Assembly (NCBI RefSeq): GCF_023370775.1 | Contig: NZ_JAMCCQ010000001.1 | Coordinates: 930,001 to 994,000, forward strand | Source: Marivita sp. GX14005 | Lineage (GTDB): Bacteria; Pseudomonadota; Alphaproteobacteria; Rhodobacterales; Rhodobacteraceae | Length of the DNA stretch: 64,000 nucleotides | Reading direction: 5' to 3' | Part shown: positions 47,102-56,233 of the stretch, piece by piece | Layout: each line of letters opens with the position of its first letter | Numbering within the stretch: the first letter of the stretch is position 1 | Notes under the pieces: model-generated | What the model saw: only the letters and a program-made list of their open reading frames with translations | Database searches by the model: none | What the model was told of the DNA's origin: nothing | Made by a program: the position numbers and the translations under genes

Positions 47102-48172
47102 TCACCCTTGGTTGCGGTCGCCGAGAACCCTCCCGACAAGCTGCGCGGTGTAGTCCACGATCGGCACGATACGCCCGTAATTCAGACGTGTCGGACCGAT
47201 GACACCAACCGCGCCGATTATTTTCCGATCCGAGTTCATATATGGAGAGACAACCAAAGAGGAACCCGAAAGTGAGAAAAGTTTGTTCTCCGAACCGATA
47301 AAAATGCGCACACCCGCGCCCTCTTCGGTCAGCTCCAGGAACTCGGCGATATCGCGCTTGCGTTCCAGATCATCGAAAAGCTCACGAATTCGGTCGAGCT
47401 CTTCGGCATGCGCCTCTTCCGCCAGCAGATTGGAACGCCCGCGCACAATCAGACGCTCCGACGTGTCACCGTTCTCGTCCCAGATCGCGAGCCCCTGCTC
47501 CACCAGCCCGGCCGCCAGCGCGTTCAACTCCCGCCGCCGCGCCGCGATCTCATCCGCGATGGAACGACGCAGCTCCGACAGGGTCTTGCCCTCGACCAGA
47601 GCATTGAGGAAATTCGCAGCCTCACGCATCGAACTCGGCGTCTGACCCGGCGGCGGCGTGAAAAGCCGATTCTCGACATGGCCATCGGAAAACACCAGAA
47701 CGACGAGCGCCTGGTCTCCACCGATGGGCACGAACTCGATATGCTTGATCGCTGCCTCATGCTTCGGCGTCAGCACCAGCGACGCCCCCTGCGTCACCCC
47801 CGACAGCGCCGATCCGACGCGGTCGAGAATACTGCCAACATCCTGGCTGTTGCTGCCCATCGTCGCGTCGATCTTCTCGCGATCCGCCTGATCGAGATCG
47901 CGGATTTCCAAAAGCCCATCGACGAACATGCGCAGTCCCATCTGCGTGGGCACGCGCCCCGCGCTGACATGTGGGCTGTCGAGCAGGCCCAGGAATTCGA
48001 GATCCTGCATGACGTTCCGGATCGTCGCCGCCGATACCTTCTCCTCGAGGATACGCGTCAGCGTGCGCGATCCCACCGGCTCGCCGGTTGACAGGTAGCC
48101 TTCGACCACCTTGCGGAACACCTCTCGGGACCGGTCGTTCAACTCGTCCAGAAGTTTCGATCCGTCGCTCAC
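47102..48172 (-). CDS. hrcA: heat-inducible transcription repressor HrcA
   Basis: Repressor of groESL-type operons through CIRCE elements. The 356-residue protein has a winged-helix N-terminus ([24 protein letters not shown], then [19 protein letters not shown]) and the GAF-like and dimerisation regions, ending [18 protein letters not shown]. The GTG at 48172 has GAGGTGG upstream; 48 extra in-frame residues cover the divergent rph start region and are not family-like. I see no CIRCE repeat in its leader, so it may not be autoregulated that way. Confidence 0.95.
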   Translation of the reverse strand: MSDGSKLLDELNDRSREVFRKVVEGYLSTGEPVGSRTLTRILEEKVSAATIRNVMQDLEFLGLLDSPHVSAGRVPTQMGLRMFVDGLLEIRDLDQADREKIDATMGSNSQDVGSILDRVGSALSGVTQGASLVLTPKHEAAIKHIEFVPIGGDQALVVLVFSDGHVENRLFTPPPGQTPSSMREAANFLNALVEGKTLSELRRSIADEIAARRRELNALAAGLVEQGLAIWDENGDTSERLIVRGRSNLLAEEAHAEELDRIRELFDDLERKRDIAEFLELTEEGAGVRIFIGSENKLFSLSGSSLVVSPYMNSDRKIIGAVGVIGPTRLNYGRIVPIVDYTAQLVGRVLGDRNQG

Positions 48173-48190
48173 TCGACCACCTCGTGCAAC

Positions 48191-48208
48191 GCCCGTGTCA
48201 TCACGGGC
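48191..48208. promoter_or_regulatory. hairpin/inverted repeat in the hrcA-rph divergent region
   Basis: GCCCGTG (48191-48197) and CACGGGC (48202-48208) form a perfect 7-bp inverted repeat with a 4-base loop, 18 bases before the hrcA GTG in the 98-base gap to rph. It is too close to hrcA for a -35 element, so it is a leader hairpin or an operator. It is not CIRCE. Confidence 0.4.
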
Positions 48209-48270
48209 TATTGGGTTGCGGACCCAGCCGGCCTGACTGTATCCACAGCCGGAAATCAAAGGAAATGCCC

Positions 48271-48984
48271 ATGCGACCCTCTGGACGGAAGTTAAGCGAA
48301 ATGCGCGCGGTTTCAATCGAAACCGGGATCATCAAACATGCGGAAGGATCGTGCATGATCCGTATGGGGGACACGCATGTTCTCTGCACCGCCTCCATCG
48401 AGGACCGCGTGCCGCCCTTCATCAAGGGTTCGGGCCTTGGTTGGGTGACAGCCGAATACGGAATGCTGCCGCGCTCCACCACGACACGGATGCGCCGCGA
48501 AAGCTCGGCCGGCAAGCAGCAGGGCCGTACCATCGAGATCCAGCGCCTGATCGGCCGCAGCCTGCGCGCCGGGGTCGACCGCGTCGCCCTAGGCGAGCGT
48601 CAGATCTCCATCGATTGCGACGTGATCCAAGCCGATGGCGGCACCCGCTGCGCCGCGATCACTGGCGGCTGGGTCGCGCTGCGCCTTGCGGTGAACAAGC
48701 TGATGAAGGCGGGAGATGTGAAAACCGATCCGCTGGTCTCTCCCGTTGCTGCGGTCAGCTGCGGTATCTATGCCGGTCAGCCGGTGCTCGATCTCGATTA
48801 CCCCGAGGACAGCGAAGCCGGGGTTGACGGCAACTTCATCATGCGCGGCGATGGCCAACTGATTGAAGTCCAGATGTCCGCCGAAGGCGCAACCTTCTCG
48901 CGCGACCAGATGACAGAGCTTCTCGATCTCGCGAATGAGGGCGTTCAGGAGCTTGTCGCCATGCAGATCAAGGCCGCCGAATGA
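48271..48984 (+). CDS. rph: ribonuclease PH
   Basis: Phosphorolytic 3'-5' exoribonuclease that trims tRNA precursors; hexameric. The 237-residue protein starts [19 protein letters not shown] and has the conserved [15 protein letters not shown] stretch and [19 protein letters not shown]. The ATG at 48271 follows AAAGGA; another ATG two codons upstream is possible. Divergent from hrcA; overlaps rdgB by 4 bases. Confidence 0.97.
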   Translation: MRPSGRKLSEMRAVSIETGIIKHAEGSCMIRMGDTHVLCTASIEDRVPPFIKGSGLGWVTAEYGMLPRSTTTRMRRESSAGKQQGRTIEIQRLIGRSLRAGVDRVALGERQISIDCDVIQADGGTRCAAITGGWVALRLAVNKLMKAGDVKTDPLVSPVAAVSCGIYAGQPVLDLDYPEDSEAGVDGNFIMRGDGQLIEVQMSAEGATFSRDQMTELLDLANEGVQELVAMQIKAAE

Positions 48985-49592
48985 CCCGCAAGTTCGAAGG
49001 CGACCGCCTGCTTGTCGCGACCCACAATCGCGGAAAGCTCGACGAAATCGCCGATCTTCTGAAGGACTACAACGTTTCCGTTGTCGGCGCGGCGGAAATG
49101 AACCTGCCGGAACCCGTCGAGGACGGAACCACCTTCATCGAAAACGCCCGGATCAAGGCCCATGCCGCCGCCAAGGCAACCAGCCTGCCCGCGCTCGCCG
49201 ATGACAGCGGGCTGGAGATCGACGCGCTGGACGGCGCGCCCGGTGTTTATACCGCGGATTGGGCGGAAACCCCGACCGGGCGTGATTTCGGCATGGCGAT
49301 GCAGAAGGCCTACGACGAGATCCGCGCGACCGGAACGCCGCCCCCTTGGACAGGGCGGTTCTGCTGCACCCTCGTTCTCGCCTGGCCCGATGGGCATGAC
49401 GAGGTGTTCCCCGGAACCATGCCGGGCCGGATCGTCTGGCCGGGGCGCGGCGATCAGGGGCACGGGTATGATCCGGTTTTCCAGCCCGAGGGCTATGACA
49501 TGACTTTTGGCGAAATGGACCGGTGGGAGAAAAACCGCATCAGCCACCGCGCAGATGCCTTTGCAAAGCTTGTCGCGGGCTGCTTTGCCTGA
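48981..49592 (+). CDS. rdgB: XTP/dITP diphosphatase (non-canonical purine NTP pyrophosphatase)
   Basis: Removes dITP/XTP from the nucleotide pool to avoid mutagenic incorporation. The 203-residue protein has the substrate-binding [11 protein letters not shown] at the N-terminus, [19 protein letters not shown] and [20 protein letters not shown]. The ATG overlaps the rph stop (ATGA). It overlaps hemW by 38 bases at its end. Confidence 0.96.
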   Translation: MTRKFEGDRLLVATHNRGKLDEIADLLKDYNVSVVGAAEMNLPEPVEDGTTFIENARIKAHAAAKATSLPALADDSGLEIDALDGAPGVYTADWAETPTGRDFGMAMQKAYDEIRATGTPPPWTGRFCCTLVLAWPDGHDEVFPGTMPGRIVWPGRGDQGHGYDPVFQPEGYDMTFGEMDRWEKNRISHRADAFAKLVAGCFA

Positions 49593-50730
49593 GCTTTGGC
49601 AAAGCCGGGGCTTTGGCCTTTACGTGCATTGGCCCTTCTGCGCCGCGAAATGCCCCTATTGCGATTTCAACAGCCATGTTCGCGCCTCCATCGATCAATC
49701 TGCTTGGGCCGATGCGCTCGCCGCCGAGATCCGGCGCTGCGGCGCACAGACCGGCCCGCGCGTGCTGTCCTCGATCTTTTTTGGCGGAGGCACACCCAGC
49801 CTGATGGAGCCCGAGACCGTTGAGGCCGTGCTTTCCGCCGCGCGCTCCGTCTGGTCTTTTGCCAATGACATCGAAATCACGCTGGAGGCAAATCCCACTT
49901 CGGTCGAAGCACGCCGCTTCGATGGATATGCATCGGCCGGCGTCAACCGCATTTCTCTCGGCGTCCAGGCATTGAACGACCCGGATCTTCGCAGGCTCGG
50001 TCGTTTGCACAGCGTCGAGGACGCGGAACACGCATTCACCGTCGCGCGCCAATACTTCGACCGCGTCAGTTTCGATCTCATCTACGCCCGGCAGGATCAA
50101 ACGCTGGACGACTGGCGCGATGAGCTGACCCGCGCGCTTGATATGGCCGTCGATCATCTATCGCTCTACCAGTTGAGCATCGAGGAAGGCACCGCTTTCT
50201 GGGATCGTGCGCAGAAAGGCGGGCTCAAGGGGCTTCCGTCCGATGATTTGGGCGCGGATCTCTATGAATTGACGCAGGAGCTTTGCCGCGAGGCAGGTTT
50301 GATCGGTTACGAAGTATCCAACCACGCCCGCCCGGGCGCCGAAGCGAAGCACAATCTGCTCTATTGGCGCGGCGGTGACTATGCGGGCATCGGCCCCGGT
50401 GCACATGGGCGCCTGACACTGAACGGAAAGCGGTACGCAACCGAGGCGTGGAAGCAACCCGAGACCTGGTTGGCACGAGCCGGCTCAGGGGACGCGATTA
50501 AGACGGCGAATCTGCTGTCCTGCCAAGATATAGCGGAAGAACGCCTCATCATGGGGCTACGTCTTTCCGAAGGTATATATCTTGATGACATAACGGAAAT
50601 TCTCGACCGCGACCGTGCGGAGGCGCTGATCGCCGACGGCTACCTTTGGCAAGGTGCCGGAAAGATTGGCACGAGCGCGCGCGGTCGCCCACTTTTGAAC
50701 CACCTTATCACGCAACTCGTGCAAGCCTGA
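49555..50730 (+). CDS. hemW: radical SAM heme chaperone HemW (HemN-like)
   Basis: Binds heme and a 4Fe-4S cluster; formerly called oxygen-independent coproporphyrinogen oxidase-like. The 391-residue protein has the radical-SAM motif C29-A-A-K-C33-P-Y-C36 followed by DF, with FGGGTPSLM and the HemW-type C-terminal region. A fourth cysteine after CxxxCxxC, which HemN proper has, is missing, supporting HemW. The ATG at 49555 lies inside rdgB; its weak spacing makes the exact start uncertain, but the radical-SAM motif sits at the usual distance from it. Confidence 0.92.
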   Translation: MPLQSLSRAALPELWQSRGFGLYVHWPFCAAKCPYCDFNSHVRASIDQSAWADALAAEIRRCGAQTGPRVLSSIFFGGGTPSLMEPETVEAVLSAARSVWSFANDIEITLEANPTSVEARRFDGYASAGVNRISLGVQALNDPDLRRLGRLHSVEDAEHAFTVARQYFDRVSFDLIYARQDQTLDDWRDELTRALDMAVDHLSLYQLSIEEGTAFWDRAQKGGLKGLPSDDLGADLYELTQELCREAGLIGYEVSNHARPGAEAKHNLLYWRGGDYAGIGPGAHGRLTLNGKRYATEAWKQPETWLARAGSGDAIKTANLLSCQDIAEERLIMGLRLSEGIYLDDITEILDRDRAEALIADGYLWQGAGKIGTSARGRPLLNHLITQLVQA

Positions 50731-50731
50731 C

Positions 50732-51637
50732 CTACCCTGTAGCGCTCAACACCATGCAAAGCGCATCCAGGTCTTCCAGCGACTCATAGGCAATCGTCAC
50801 CGTCCCGGTGTCCCCTCCCTGCCGATGGTTGATCGAAACCTTCATCCCAAGCGCCGCCGACAAATCCGCTTCGAGCGCCTTTGTATCGGCATCTTTTTCG
50901 GTCTTAGCAGAACTGGACTTAGGTTTTGTCGCCTTCGCCCCCTCGGGATTCAGTGCCGCTTTTACCAAGCGCTCCGTTTCCCGGACCGACAGCCCACGCC
51001 GAACGATATCTCCCGCCATCAATACGGGATCCGGAGCGGTCACCAGCGCACGCGCATGGCCGGCTGACAACTTCCCGTCCTGAACCGCTTTCTTGACCAC
51101 GTCCGGCAGGTTGAGCAACCGCAAGAGATTGGCGATATGGCTGCGGCTTTTGCCAAGTGCTTTCGCAAGCTGTTCCTGTGTATGGCCGAACTTGGTCATC
51201 AATTGTTCATATCCGGCCGCTTCTTCGATGGCGTTCAGATCCGCCCGCTGGATATTCTCAATGATCGCGATCTCGAGAACGTCCTCATCCGACAGGTCCC
51301 GGATGACCACCGGAAGTTCGTGCAACCCCGCTGCCTGCGCTGCGCGCCACCGCCGCTCACCCGCAACGATTTCATAGCTATCGGGATCTCCCTTCTGCCG
51401 AACGATCAACGGCTGAATGACACCCTTGCTGCGGATGGAATTCTTGAGGTCCTCAAGCGCATCCGCGTCAAACTGTCGGCGCGGCTGATCGGGGTTGGGA
51501 ACCAGCTTCTCGATCGGCACTGTCCTGTTCGGACGCGGCGCATCCTTCACAACCGCCTCGCCCGCCGGCTCGATATCCGCCATCAAGGCCGAAAGCCCGC
51601 GCCCAAGCCCACGTCTCTGTTCTTTCCTGTCCGACAT
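50732..51637 (-). CDS. parB: chromosome partitioning protein ParB
   Basis: CTP-dependent DNA clamp that loads at parS and spreads to build the segregation complex near the origin. The 301-residue protein has the N-terminal ParA-stimulating basic region (RKEQRRGLGRGLSALM), the CTP-binding GERRWRAAQ (from residue 93), a helix-turn-helix near 145-175 (QEQLAKALGKSRSHIANLLRLL) and a C-terminal dimerisation domain. It starts 9 bases after parA. Three parS sites lie just upstream, in rsmG and mnmG. Confidence 0.97.
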   Translation of the reverse strand: MSDRKEQRRGLGRGLSALMADIEPAGEAVVKDAPRPNRTVPIEKLVPNPDQPRRQFDADALEDLKNSIRSKGVIQPLIVRQKGDPDSYEIVAGERRWRAAQAAGLHELPVVIRDLSDEDVLEIAIIENIQRADLNAIEEAAGYEQLMTKFGHTQEQLAKALGKSRSHIANLLRLLNLPDVVKKAVQDGKLSAGHARALVTAPDPVLMAGDIVRRGLSVRETERLVKAALNPEGAKATKPKSSSAKTEKDADTKALEADLSAALGMKVSINHRQGGDTGTVTIAYESLEDLDALCMVLSATG

Positions 51638-51646
51638 CGGCCGATC

Positions 51647-52459
51647 CTATGCTGCTGTCATCGTCTGGTGTTTACTGAGAAATTCCCGTGCGAGCGCGCG
51701 GTAGGCCGCGGCGCCCTTGGAACCGGTATCGTAATTGAGAACCGGCATTGCAAAAGATGGCGCCTCGCTGACACGCACATTCCGGGGAATCACAGTATTG
51801 AAAACCAAATCGCCAAGATTATCGCGCGCGTCACTCTCGACCTGCTGCGAAAGGTTGTTGCGCGCGTCATACATCGTCAGGACGACACCCTCGATCCGTA
51901 AAATGGGGTTTGCCGATTGTCTCACTTCGCGAATGGTCAGCATCAACTGGCTCAGCCCTTCAAGCGCAAAGAACTCGCTTTGAAGCGGAACCATGATCGA
52001 ATGCGCAGCCACCATGGCATTGACTGTAAGCAGATTCAGGGATGGAGGACAGTCGATCAGGATGAATTCAAAACCGAAGCGCTCCATTTCCGGCTGCCGA
52101 AGCGCGTCATGCAAAAGATGGCTGCGCTTTTCGTTCGAGATCAGCTCGATATCCGCAGAGCTAAGGTCTGTTGTAGATGGTACCAGGTAGAGCCCCGCGC
52201 TCTGAGTCCGGCAGATAATGTCATTCAACGGAAAATCATCGAGGAGCAGATCATAGGTGGTGGCCTTTCGATCCTCAGGCATAATTCCCAACCCGGTGGA
52301 CGCGTTTCCCTGCGGGTCGAGGTCCACGACAAGAACCTGCCTTCCAAGTTCGGCCAGCGCCGATGCCAAGTTGATTGCTGTCGTGGTTTTCCCCACGCCG
52401 CCTTTCTGGTTGGCGACTGCAATTATCTTCGGCTTGCTGCGATCTGCCGTATCATGCAC
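51647..52459 (-). CDS. parA: chromosome partitioning ATPase ParA
   Basis: Deviant Walker-type ATPase whose gradient on the nucleoid pulls ParB-parS complexes. The 270-residue protein has NQKGGVGKTTTAIN (KGGVGKTT at 19-26, with the signature lysine), LVVDLDPQGNASTG and FILIDCPPSL. The start is GTG with GAGGA upstream, overlapping the rsmG stop by 8 bases, so rsmG, parA and parB form one transcription unit. Confidence 0.97.
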   Translation of the reverse strand: MHDTADRSKPKIIAVANQKGGVGKTTTAINLASALAELGRQVLVVDLDPQGNASTGLGIMPEDRKATTYDLLLDDFPLNDIICRTQSAGLYLVPSTTDLSSADIELISNEKRSHLLHDALRQPEMERFGFEFILIDCPPSLNLLTVNAMVAAHSIMVPLQSEFFALEGLSQLMLTIREVRQSANPILRIEGVVLTMYDARNNLSQQVESDARDNLGDLVFNTVIPRNVRVSEAPSFAMPVLNYDTGSKGAAAYRALAREFLSKHQTMTAA

Positions 52460-53045
52460 GGGATAGGTCCTCGATCCTCAAAATCACTGCCTCATCATCG
52501 GTCATACTCCGATGCGCCGCATAGGAAAAGTGCCATGTTTTCTCCGCATCTGCGACCTCTTGGCGCCAATTCGCGCCCTTCGGAAAAATCATGACTCCCC
52601 CCTTTTGCAAGTGCGACTCCGCGTAGTCGAAAAGCCTCGATAAGGGTGCCAGTGCGCGGGCGCTGATTATGTCGGCTCCTAACGGCTCGATGCACTCAAT
52701 ACGTTCCGCCAAAACGGTGAAGTCGGCGTTTGTTTCACGTGAAACAGTGCGAAGGAACACCGATTTACGCTTGTCGCTTTCGACCAAAATAGTCTTCCCC
52801 GCATCCGACGCTCCTGCGCGCGCAATTGCGATGATAGCTCCTGGAAATCCCGCCCCCGATCCAATATCCACCCAGCGCTTACCGCGCGGGCTCTCTACCG
52901 ACAACAATTGCAGCGAATCCTTAAAATGCCGTAAACGGGCGTTTTGTAGCGTTGATGGGCTCACGAGGTTGATTTTGCGCGACCATTTATCAAGAAGATG
53001 ATGGTAAACCTCCAGCCTGTCGAGTGTTTCACGTGAAACATCCAT
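52452..53045 (-). CDS. rsmG: 16S rRNA (guanine-N7-)methyltransferase RsmG (GidB)
   Basis: Methylates G527 of 16S rRNA. The 197-residue protein has the SAM motif VDIGSGAGFPGAIIAI (from residue 59) and PLSRLFDYA. It contains the peptide VSRET twice, at residues 3-7 and 101-105; each copy is encoded by a perfect parS palindrome, so the segregation sites are written into the reading frame. The ATG at 53045 overlaps the mnmG stop by one base (TGATG); a GTG one codon upstream is possible. Confidence 0.95.
   Translation of the reverse strand: MDVSRETLDRLEVYHHLLDKWSRKINLVSPSTLQNARLRHFKDSLQLLSVESPRGKRWVDIGSGAGFPGAIIAIARAGASDAGKTILVESDKRKSVFLRTVSRETNADFTVLAERIECIEPLGADIISARALAPLSRLFDYAESHLQKGGVMIFPKGANWRQEVADAEKTWHFSYAAHRSMTDDEAVILRIEDLSRA
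52731..52746. other. parS centromere site 1 (within rsmG)
   Basis: Perfect 16-bp palindrome TGTTTCACGTGAAACA, the universal chromosomal parS sequence bound by ParB. It lies in the middle of rsmG and encodes Val-Ser-Arg-Glu-Thr (residues 101-105). Confidence 0.97.
53025..53040. other. parS centromere site 2 (5' end of rsmG)
   Basis: Perfect 16-bp palindrome TGTTTCACGTGAAACA covering about codons 2-7 of rsmG and encoding Val-Ser-Arg-Glu-Thr (residues 3-7). It is 294 bases from site 1 and 1,884 bases from site 3, centre to centre. Confidence 0.97.
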
Positions 53046-54925
53046 CACGCCAGCCGCTTTTCTTTCTGGTCGCTTTTTATTTTCATGAGAATAAGCAAGA
53101 GAGCAGACGGCGTCATCCCATCCAGTCGGCTCGCCTGTGCGATATTCGCGGGTTTAGCCTCAGCCAACTTGGCGCGGAGTTCGTTGGAAAGGCCGTGCAA
53201 TGCGCCATAGTCAAAATCAAGAGGTATGGCTTGAGCCTCATCCCGTCGAAGTATGTCGATATCGCGCGCCTGTCGTGCAACATAATTCGCGTAAAGTGCC
53301 TCCTTTGAAAGCTGATCTTGTATTGCCTGGGGAACCCCACTGAGCGATGGGTCTGCTTTCGAAAGAACTGTCCAATCAACCCCCTCGATCGCCAACGCTT
53401 CAAACCCATTGCGACGAGCACCGTCGTTCGAGACAGGACCTCCACCGTCGATCAATTGCTTTGACGTGAAGGATGTTTGCGCCAAAGCGGATTTGGCTTG
53501 TTCCAAAGCGGCAAGTTTAACGGTGAACATCGCCTCGCGCTCCGGCGAGACGCATCCGATTTCCACGCCGAGTGGTGTTAATCTTTGGTCCGCATTATCT
53601 GCGCGTAGCGAGAGCCGATACTCCGCACGCGACGTGAACATGCGATACGGCTCCGACACACCGCGCGTGATCAGGTCGTCGATCATTACCCCGATATAGC
53701 TGCCTGCGCGACTGAAATGGATCGGATCACGCTTTTTCGAGCACAACGCCGCGTTCAACCCCGCGACGAGACCTTGAGCGGCAGCCTCCTCATAACCGGT
53801 CGTTCCATTGATCTGCCCGGCAAGATAAAGATTCGTCCTAATTTTCAATGACAAGTCGAGGTTCAATGCACGAGGATCGATATAGTCGTACTCGATAGCA
53901 TATCCAGGCTGCAATATTTCGGCGCTCTCCAGCCCCTTGATCGATCTCACATAGTCGATCTGGACGTCCTCTGGAAGCGACGTTGAAATGCCGTTCGGGT
54001 AAACTGTGAAATCGTCCAGACCCTCCGGTTCGAGGAAGATCTGGTGCGAGCTTTTATCGGCAAAACGCACGACTTTGTCTTCGATGGATGGGCAATATCG
54101 CGGGCCGGCACCGCCGATTTGGCCACTATACATCGCCGATCGACCCAGATTCTCGCGTATGATCTCATGGGTCCGCTCGTTGGTATGGGTGATGGCGCAG
54201 GACACCTGACGCCCCGTCGGCTTGTGAGACATGAAGGAAAAGAGCGCCGGCATCTCATCGCCCGGCTGCTTGTCCAGTGCGTTCCAATCGATGGTCCGGC
54301 CGTCCAACCGCGGCGGGGTGCCGGTTTTCAATCGGCCAAGGGGAAGATCGAGTGCGGCAAGGGTATTAGCAAGAGACGTGGAAGGCCGTTCTCCCATCCG
54401 ACCGCCAGCGATTTGGCGATCGCCGATATGGATAACTCCGCGCAAGAATGTTCCAGTGGTGAGGACCACGGCATTGGCGGTGAGGCTTCTGCAGTTGTCG
54501 AGTTCAACCGCTTCCACGCGGTCATCTCCCAAAGAAAGGTCAGTTACCTCGCCTTCGATGATGGTGATGTTGGGAAGCGCTTCGATTTCCGCCAGCATTT
54601 CGGACTGGTAGATTTTTCGATCTGCTTGCGCTCTGGGTCCTTGTACGGCCGGGCCCTTTCTCCGATTTAGAAGGCGAAACTGAATGCCCGCTTTATCCGC
54701 GACACGCCCCATAACGCCATCGAGAGCGTCGATTTCCCGGACAAGATGCCCTTTACCCAACCCCCCAATCGCGGGATTGCATGACATGACGCCAATTCCG
54801 CTCTTGGAAAGGGTTACAAGAGCTGTACGGGCGCCAAGACGGGCAGAAGCATGCACCGCTTCGCACCCGGCATGCCCACCGCCCACAACGATCACGTCGA
54901 AGTCAAATTGTTTCACGTGAAACAC
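53045..54925 (-). CDS. mnmG: tRNA uridine-34 5-carboxymethylaminomethyl synthesis enzyme MnmG (GidA)
   Basis: FAD-dependent partner of MnmE in wobble-uridine modification of tRNA. The 626-residue protein has the dinucleotide fold [14 protein letters not shown] (from residue 10), GGRMGERPS-type segment and [17 protein letters not shown]. It begins with a GTG and its first residues, MFHVKQ, are encoded by a parS palindrome. Only 3 bases separate it from the upstream mnmE stop, so mnmE and mnmG are surely co-transcribed. AAGGAG lies just before the GTG. Confidence 0.97.
   Translation of the reverse strand: MFHVKQFDFDVIVVGGGHAGCEAVHASARLGARTALVTLSKSGIGVMSCNPAIGGLGKGHLVREIDALDGVMGRVADKAGIQFRLLNRRKGPAVQGPRAQADRKIYQSEMLAEIEALPNITIIEGEVTDLSLGDDRVEAVELDNCRSLTANAVVLTTGTFLRGVIHIGDRQIAGGRMGERPSTSLANTLAALDLPLGRLKTGTPPRLDGRTIDWNALDKQPGDEMPALFSFMSHKPTGRQVSCAITHTNERTHEIIRENLGRSAMYSGQIGGAGPRYCPSIEDKVVRFADKSSHQIFLEPEGLDDFTVYPNGISTSLPEDVQIDYVRSIKGLESAEILQPGYAIEYDYIDPRALNLDLSLKIRTNLYLAGQINGTTGYEEAAAQGLVAGLNAALCSKKRDPIHFSRAGSYIGVMIDDLITRGVSEPYRMFTSRAEYRLSLRADNADQRLTPLGVEIGCVSPEREAMFTVKLAALEQAKSALAQTSFTSKQLIDGGGPVSNDGARRNGFEALAIEGVDWTVLSKADPSLSGVPQAIQDQLSKEALYANYVARQARDIDILRRDEAQAIPLDFDYGALHGLSNELRAKLAEAKPANIAQASRLDGMTPSALLLILMKIKSDQKEKRLA
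54909..54924. other. parS centromere site 3 (start of mnmG)
   Basis: Perfect 16-bp palindrome TGTTTCACGTGAAACA that includes two bases of the mnmG start codon and runs to codon 6. It encodes Phe-His-Val-Lys, read in a different frame from the two rsmG copies. Confidence 0.97.
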
Positions 54926-54928
54926 TCC

Positions 54929-56212
54929 TTACTTTCCAATGCAGAAGCTGGCAAAAACGTGATCCAGGATATCTTCTATGTCCACCCGGCCGACAAGGCG
55001 TTCGAGAGAAAAAACCGTGGAACGCAATTCCTCGGCAGCGAGATCGTAAAATTTAGATCCTTTTTCCAAGAACACAATGGCCTGCGTCAGGTGATCCACC
55101 GCATCTTTCAGAACATCCATTTGACGTTGGTGAGATACCAACCCGGCGCCGGTGACTTTATCCAGAAGGTGACGCTGAACACGCTCGACCAAGGCCTGAA
55201 TACCCTGACCGGTTTTTCCTGACACCCCATCTTTGCCAGCGCCGAGATCTGCCTTTCCCCGAACGACAATATCCTCTCTCCCCGGTTCAAGATGAGCGAA
55301 GGTTTCATCGCCCTGAAGAAAGATCCGCAAGTCAGCTTCCCGAGCGCGGGCGACTGCGCGCTCTATGCCGATGGATTCGACCGTATCGGTGGTTTCCCTA
55401 AGCCCCGCGGTGTCGAGAAACGTGACCGGCAGGCCGCCGAGATCCATGCGCACCTCGATCACGTCACGGGTCGTTCCGGCGATTTCAGAAGTGATCGCCG
55501 CATCCCTGCCGGCCAACGTGTTCAATAAGGTCGATTTACCGGCATTTGGAGGCCCGACGATAGCCACTTCGAATCCGACGCGGATACGCTCCGCCACGCC
55601 GAAACCATCGATTTCCTGCGCCAAATCGGCTTGGACTTTTTCCAGCAGCGCGCTGACCTCGGGCGTGACGTCAACTGGAACATCCTCATCTGCGAAATCT
55701 ATTGTCGCCTCGAGCAGTGACAAGGCGCGAATCAGATGGGCGCGCCATGTTTCGGCCGCATCTCGCAGCTTTCCAGAGTATCCCGACAACGCCTGCTTGC
55801 GTTGCATTTCCGTTTCGGAATCGATCAGATCCGACAGCGCTTCGACTTGGGTAAGGTCAAGACGGTCGTTCATCAGCGCGCGACGCGTGAATTCCCCCGG
55901 CGCCGCGCGGCGGAATTCGGCATGGTCTTCAAGACAGTCGAGAACGGCCTGTGCGATCGCGATACTGCCGTGGAGGTGCAACTCGACCACCGGCTCACCG
56001 GTAAAACTCGCGCCGCCTTCGAAGGTCAAGATCAACGCTTCGTCGAGAAATCCCCGCACCCTGTGAGTCAAGCGCCGCAGGCTCGCGCGACGAGGCTCCG
56101 GCGGCGAGATCTCGAACAGGTCGAACAGGTCGAAAGCGTCCGGGCCGGACACCCGTACGACCGCGACACCGGATTTTCCGGGCACGGTCGCAAGCGCGAA
56201 GATTGTATCCAT
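54929..56212 (-). CDS. mnmE: tRNA modification GTPase MnmE (TrmE)
   Basis: Potassium-dependent GTPase that works with MnmG. The 427-residue protein has an N-terminal folate-binding domain (IFALATVPGKSGVAVVR), a G domain with G1 GPPNAGKST (220-228), DTAGLRET (G3), and the C-terminal cysteine motif CIGK (424-427). The G4 motif reads VRGKADLG where NKxD is usual (here GKAD), a mild deviation. It follows rho by 21 bases and precedes mnmG by 3. Confidence 0.96.
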   Translation of the reverse strand: MDTIFALATVPGKSGVAVVRVSGPDAFDLFDLFEISPPEPRRASLRRLTHRVRGFLDEALILTFEGGASFTGEPVVELHLHGSIAIAQAVLDCLEDHAEFRRAAPGEFTRRALMNDRLDLTQVEALSDLIDSETEMQRKQALSGYSGKLRDAAETWRAHLIRALSLLEATIDFADEDVPVDVTPEVSALLEKVQADLAQEIDGFGVAERIRVGFEVAIVGPPNAGKSTLLNTLAGRDAAITSEIAGTTRDVIEVRMDLGGLPVTFLDTAGLRETTDTVESIGIERAVARAREADLRIFLQGDETFAHLEPGREDIVVRGKADLGAGKDGVSGKTGQGIQALVERVQRHLLDKVTGAGLVSHQRQMDVLKDAVDHLTQAIVFLEKGSKFYDLAAEELRSTVFSLERLVGRVDIEDILDHVFASFCIGK

Positions 56213-56233
56213 GACGGGTTAGATAGACCGCCT

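Noticed and set aside
48239-48247. DnaA-box-like GTATCCACA upstream of rph
   Set aside because: A single one-mismatch 9-mer far from the cluster at 57.5-58.0 kb; expected by chance.
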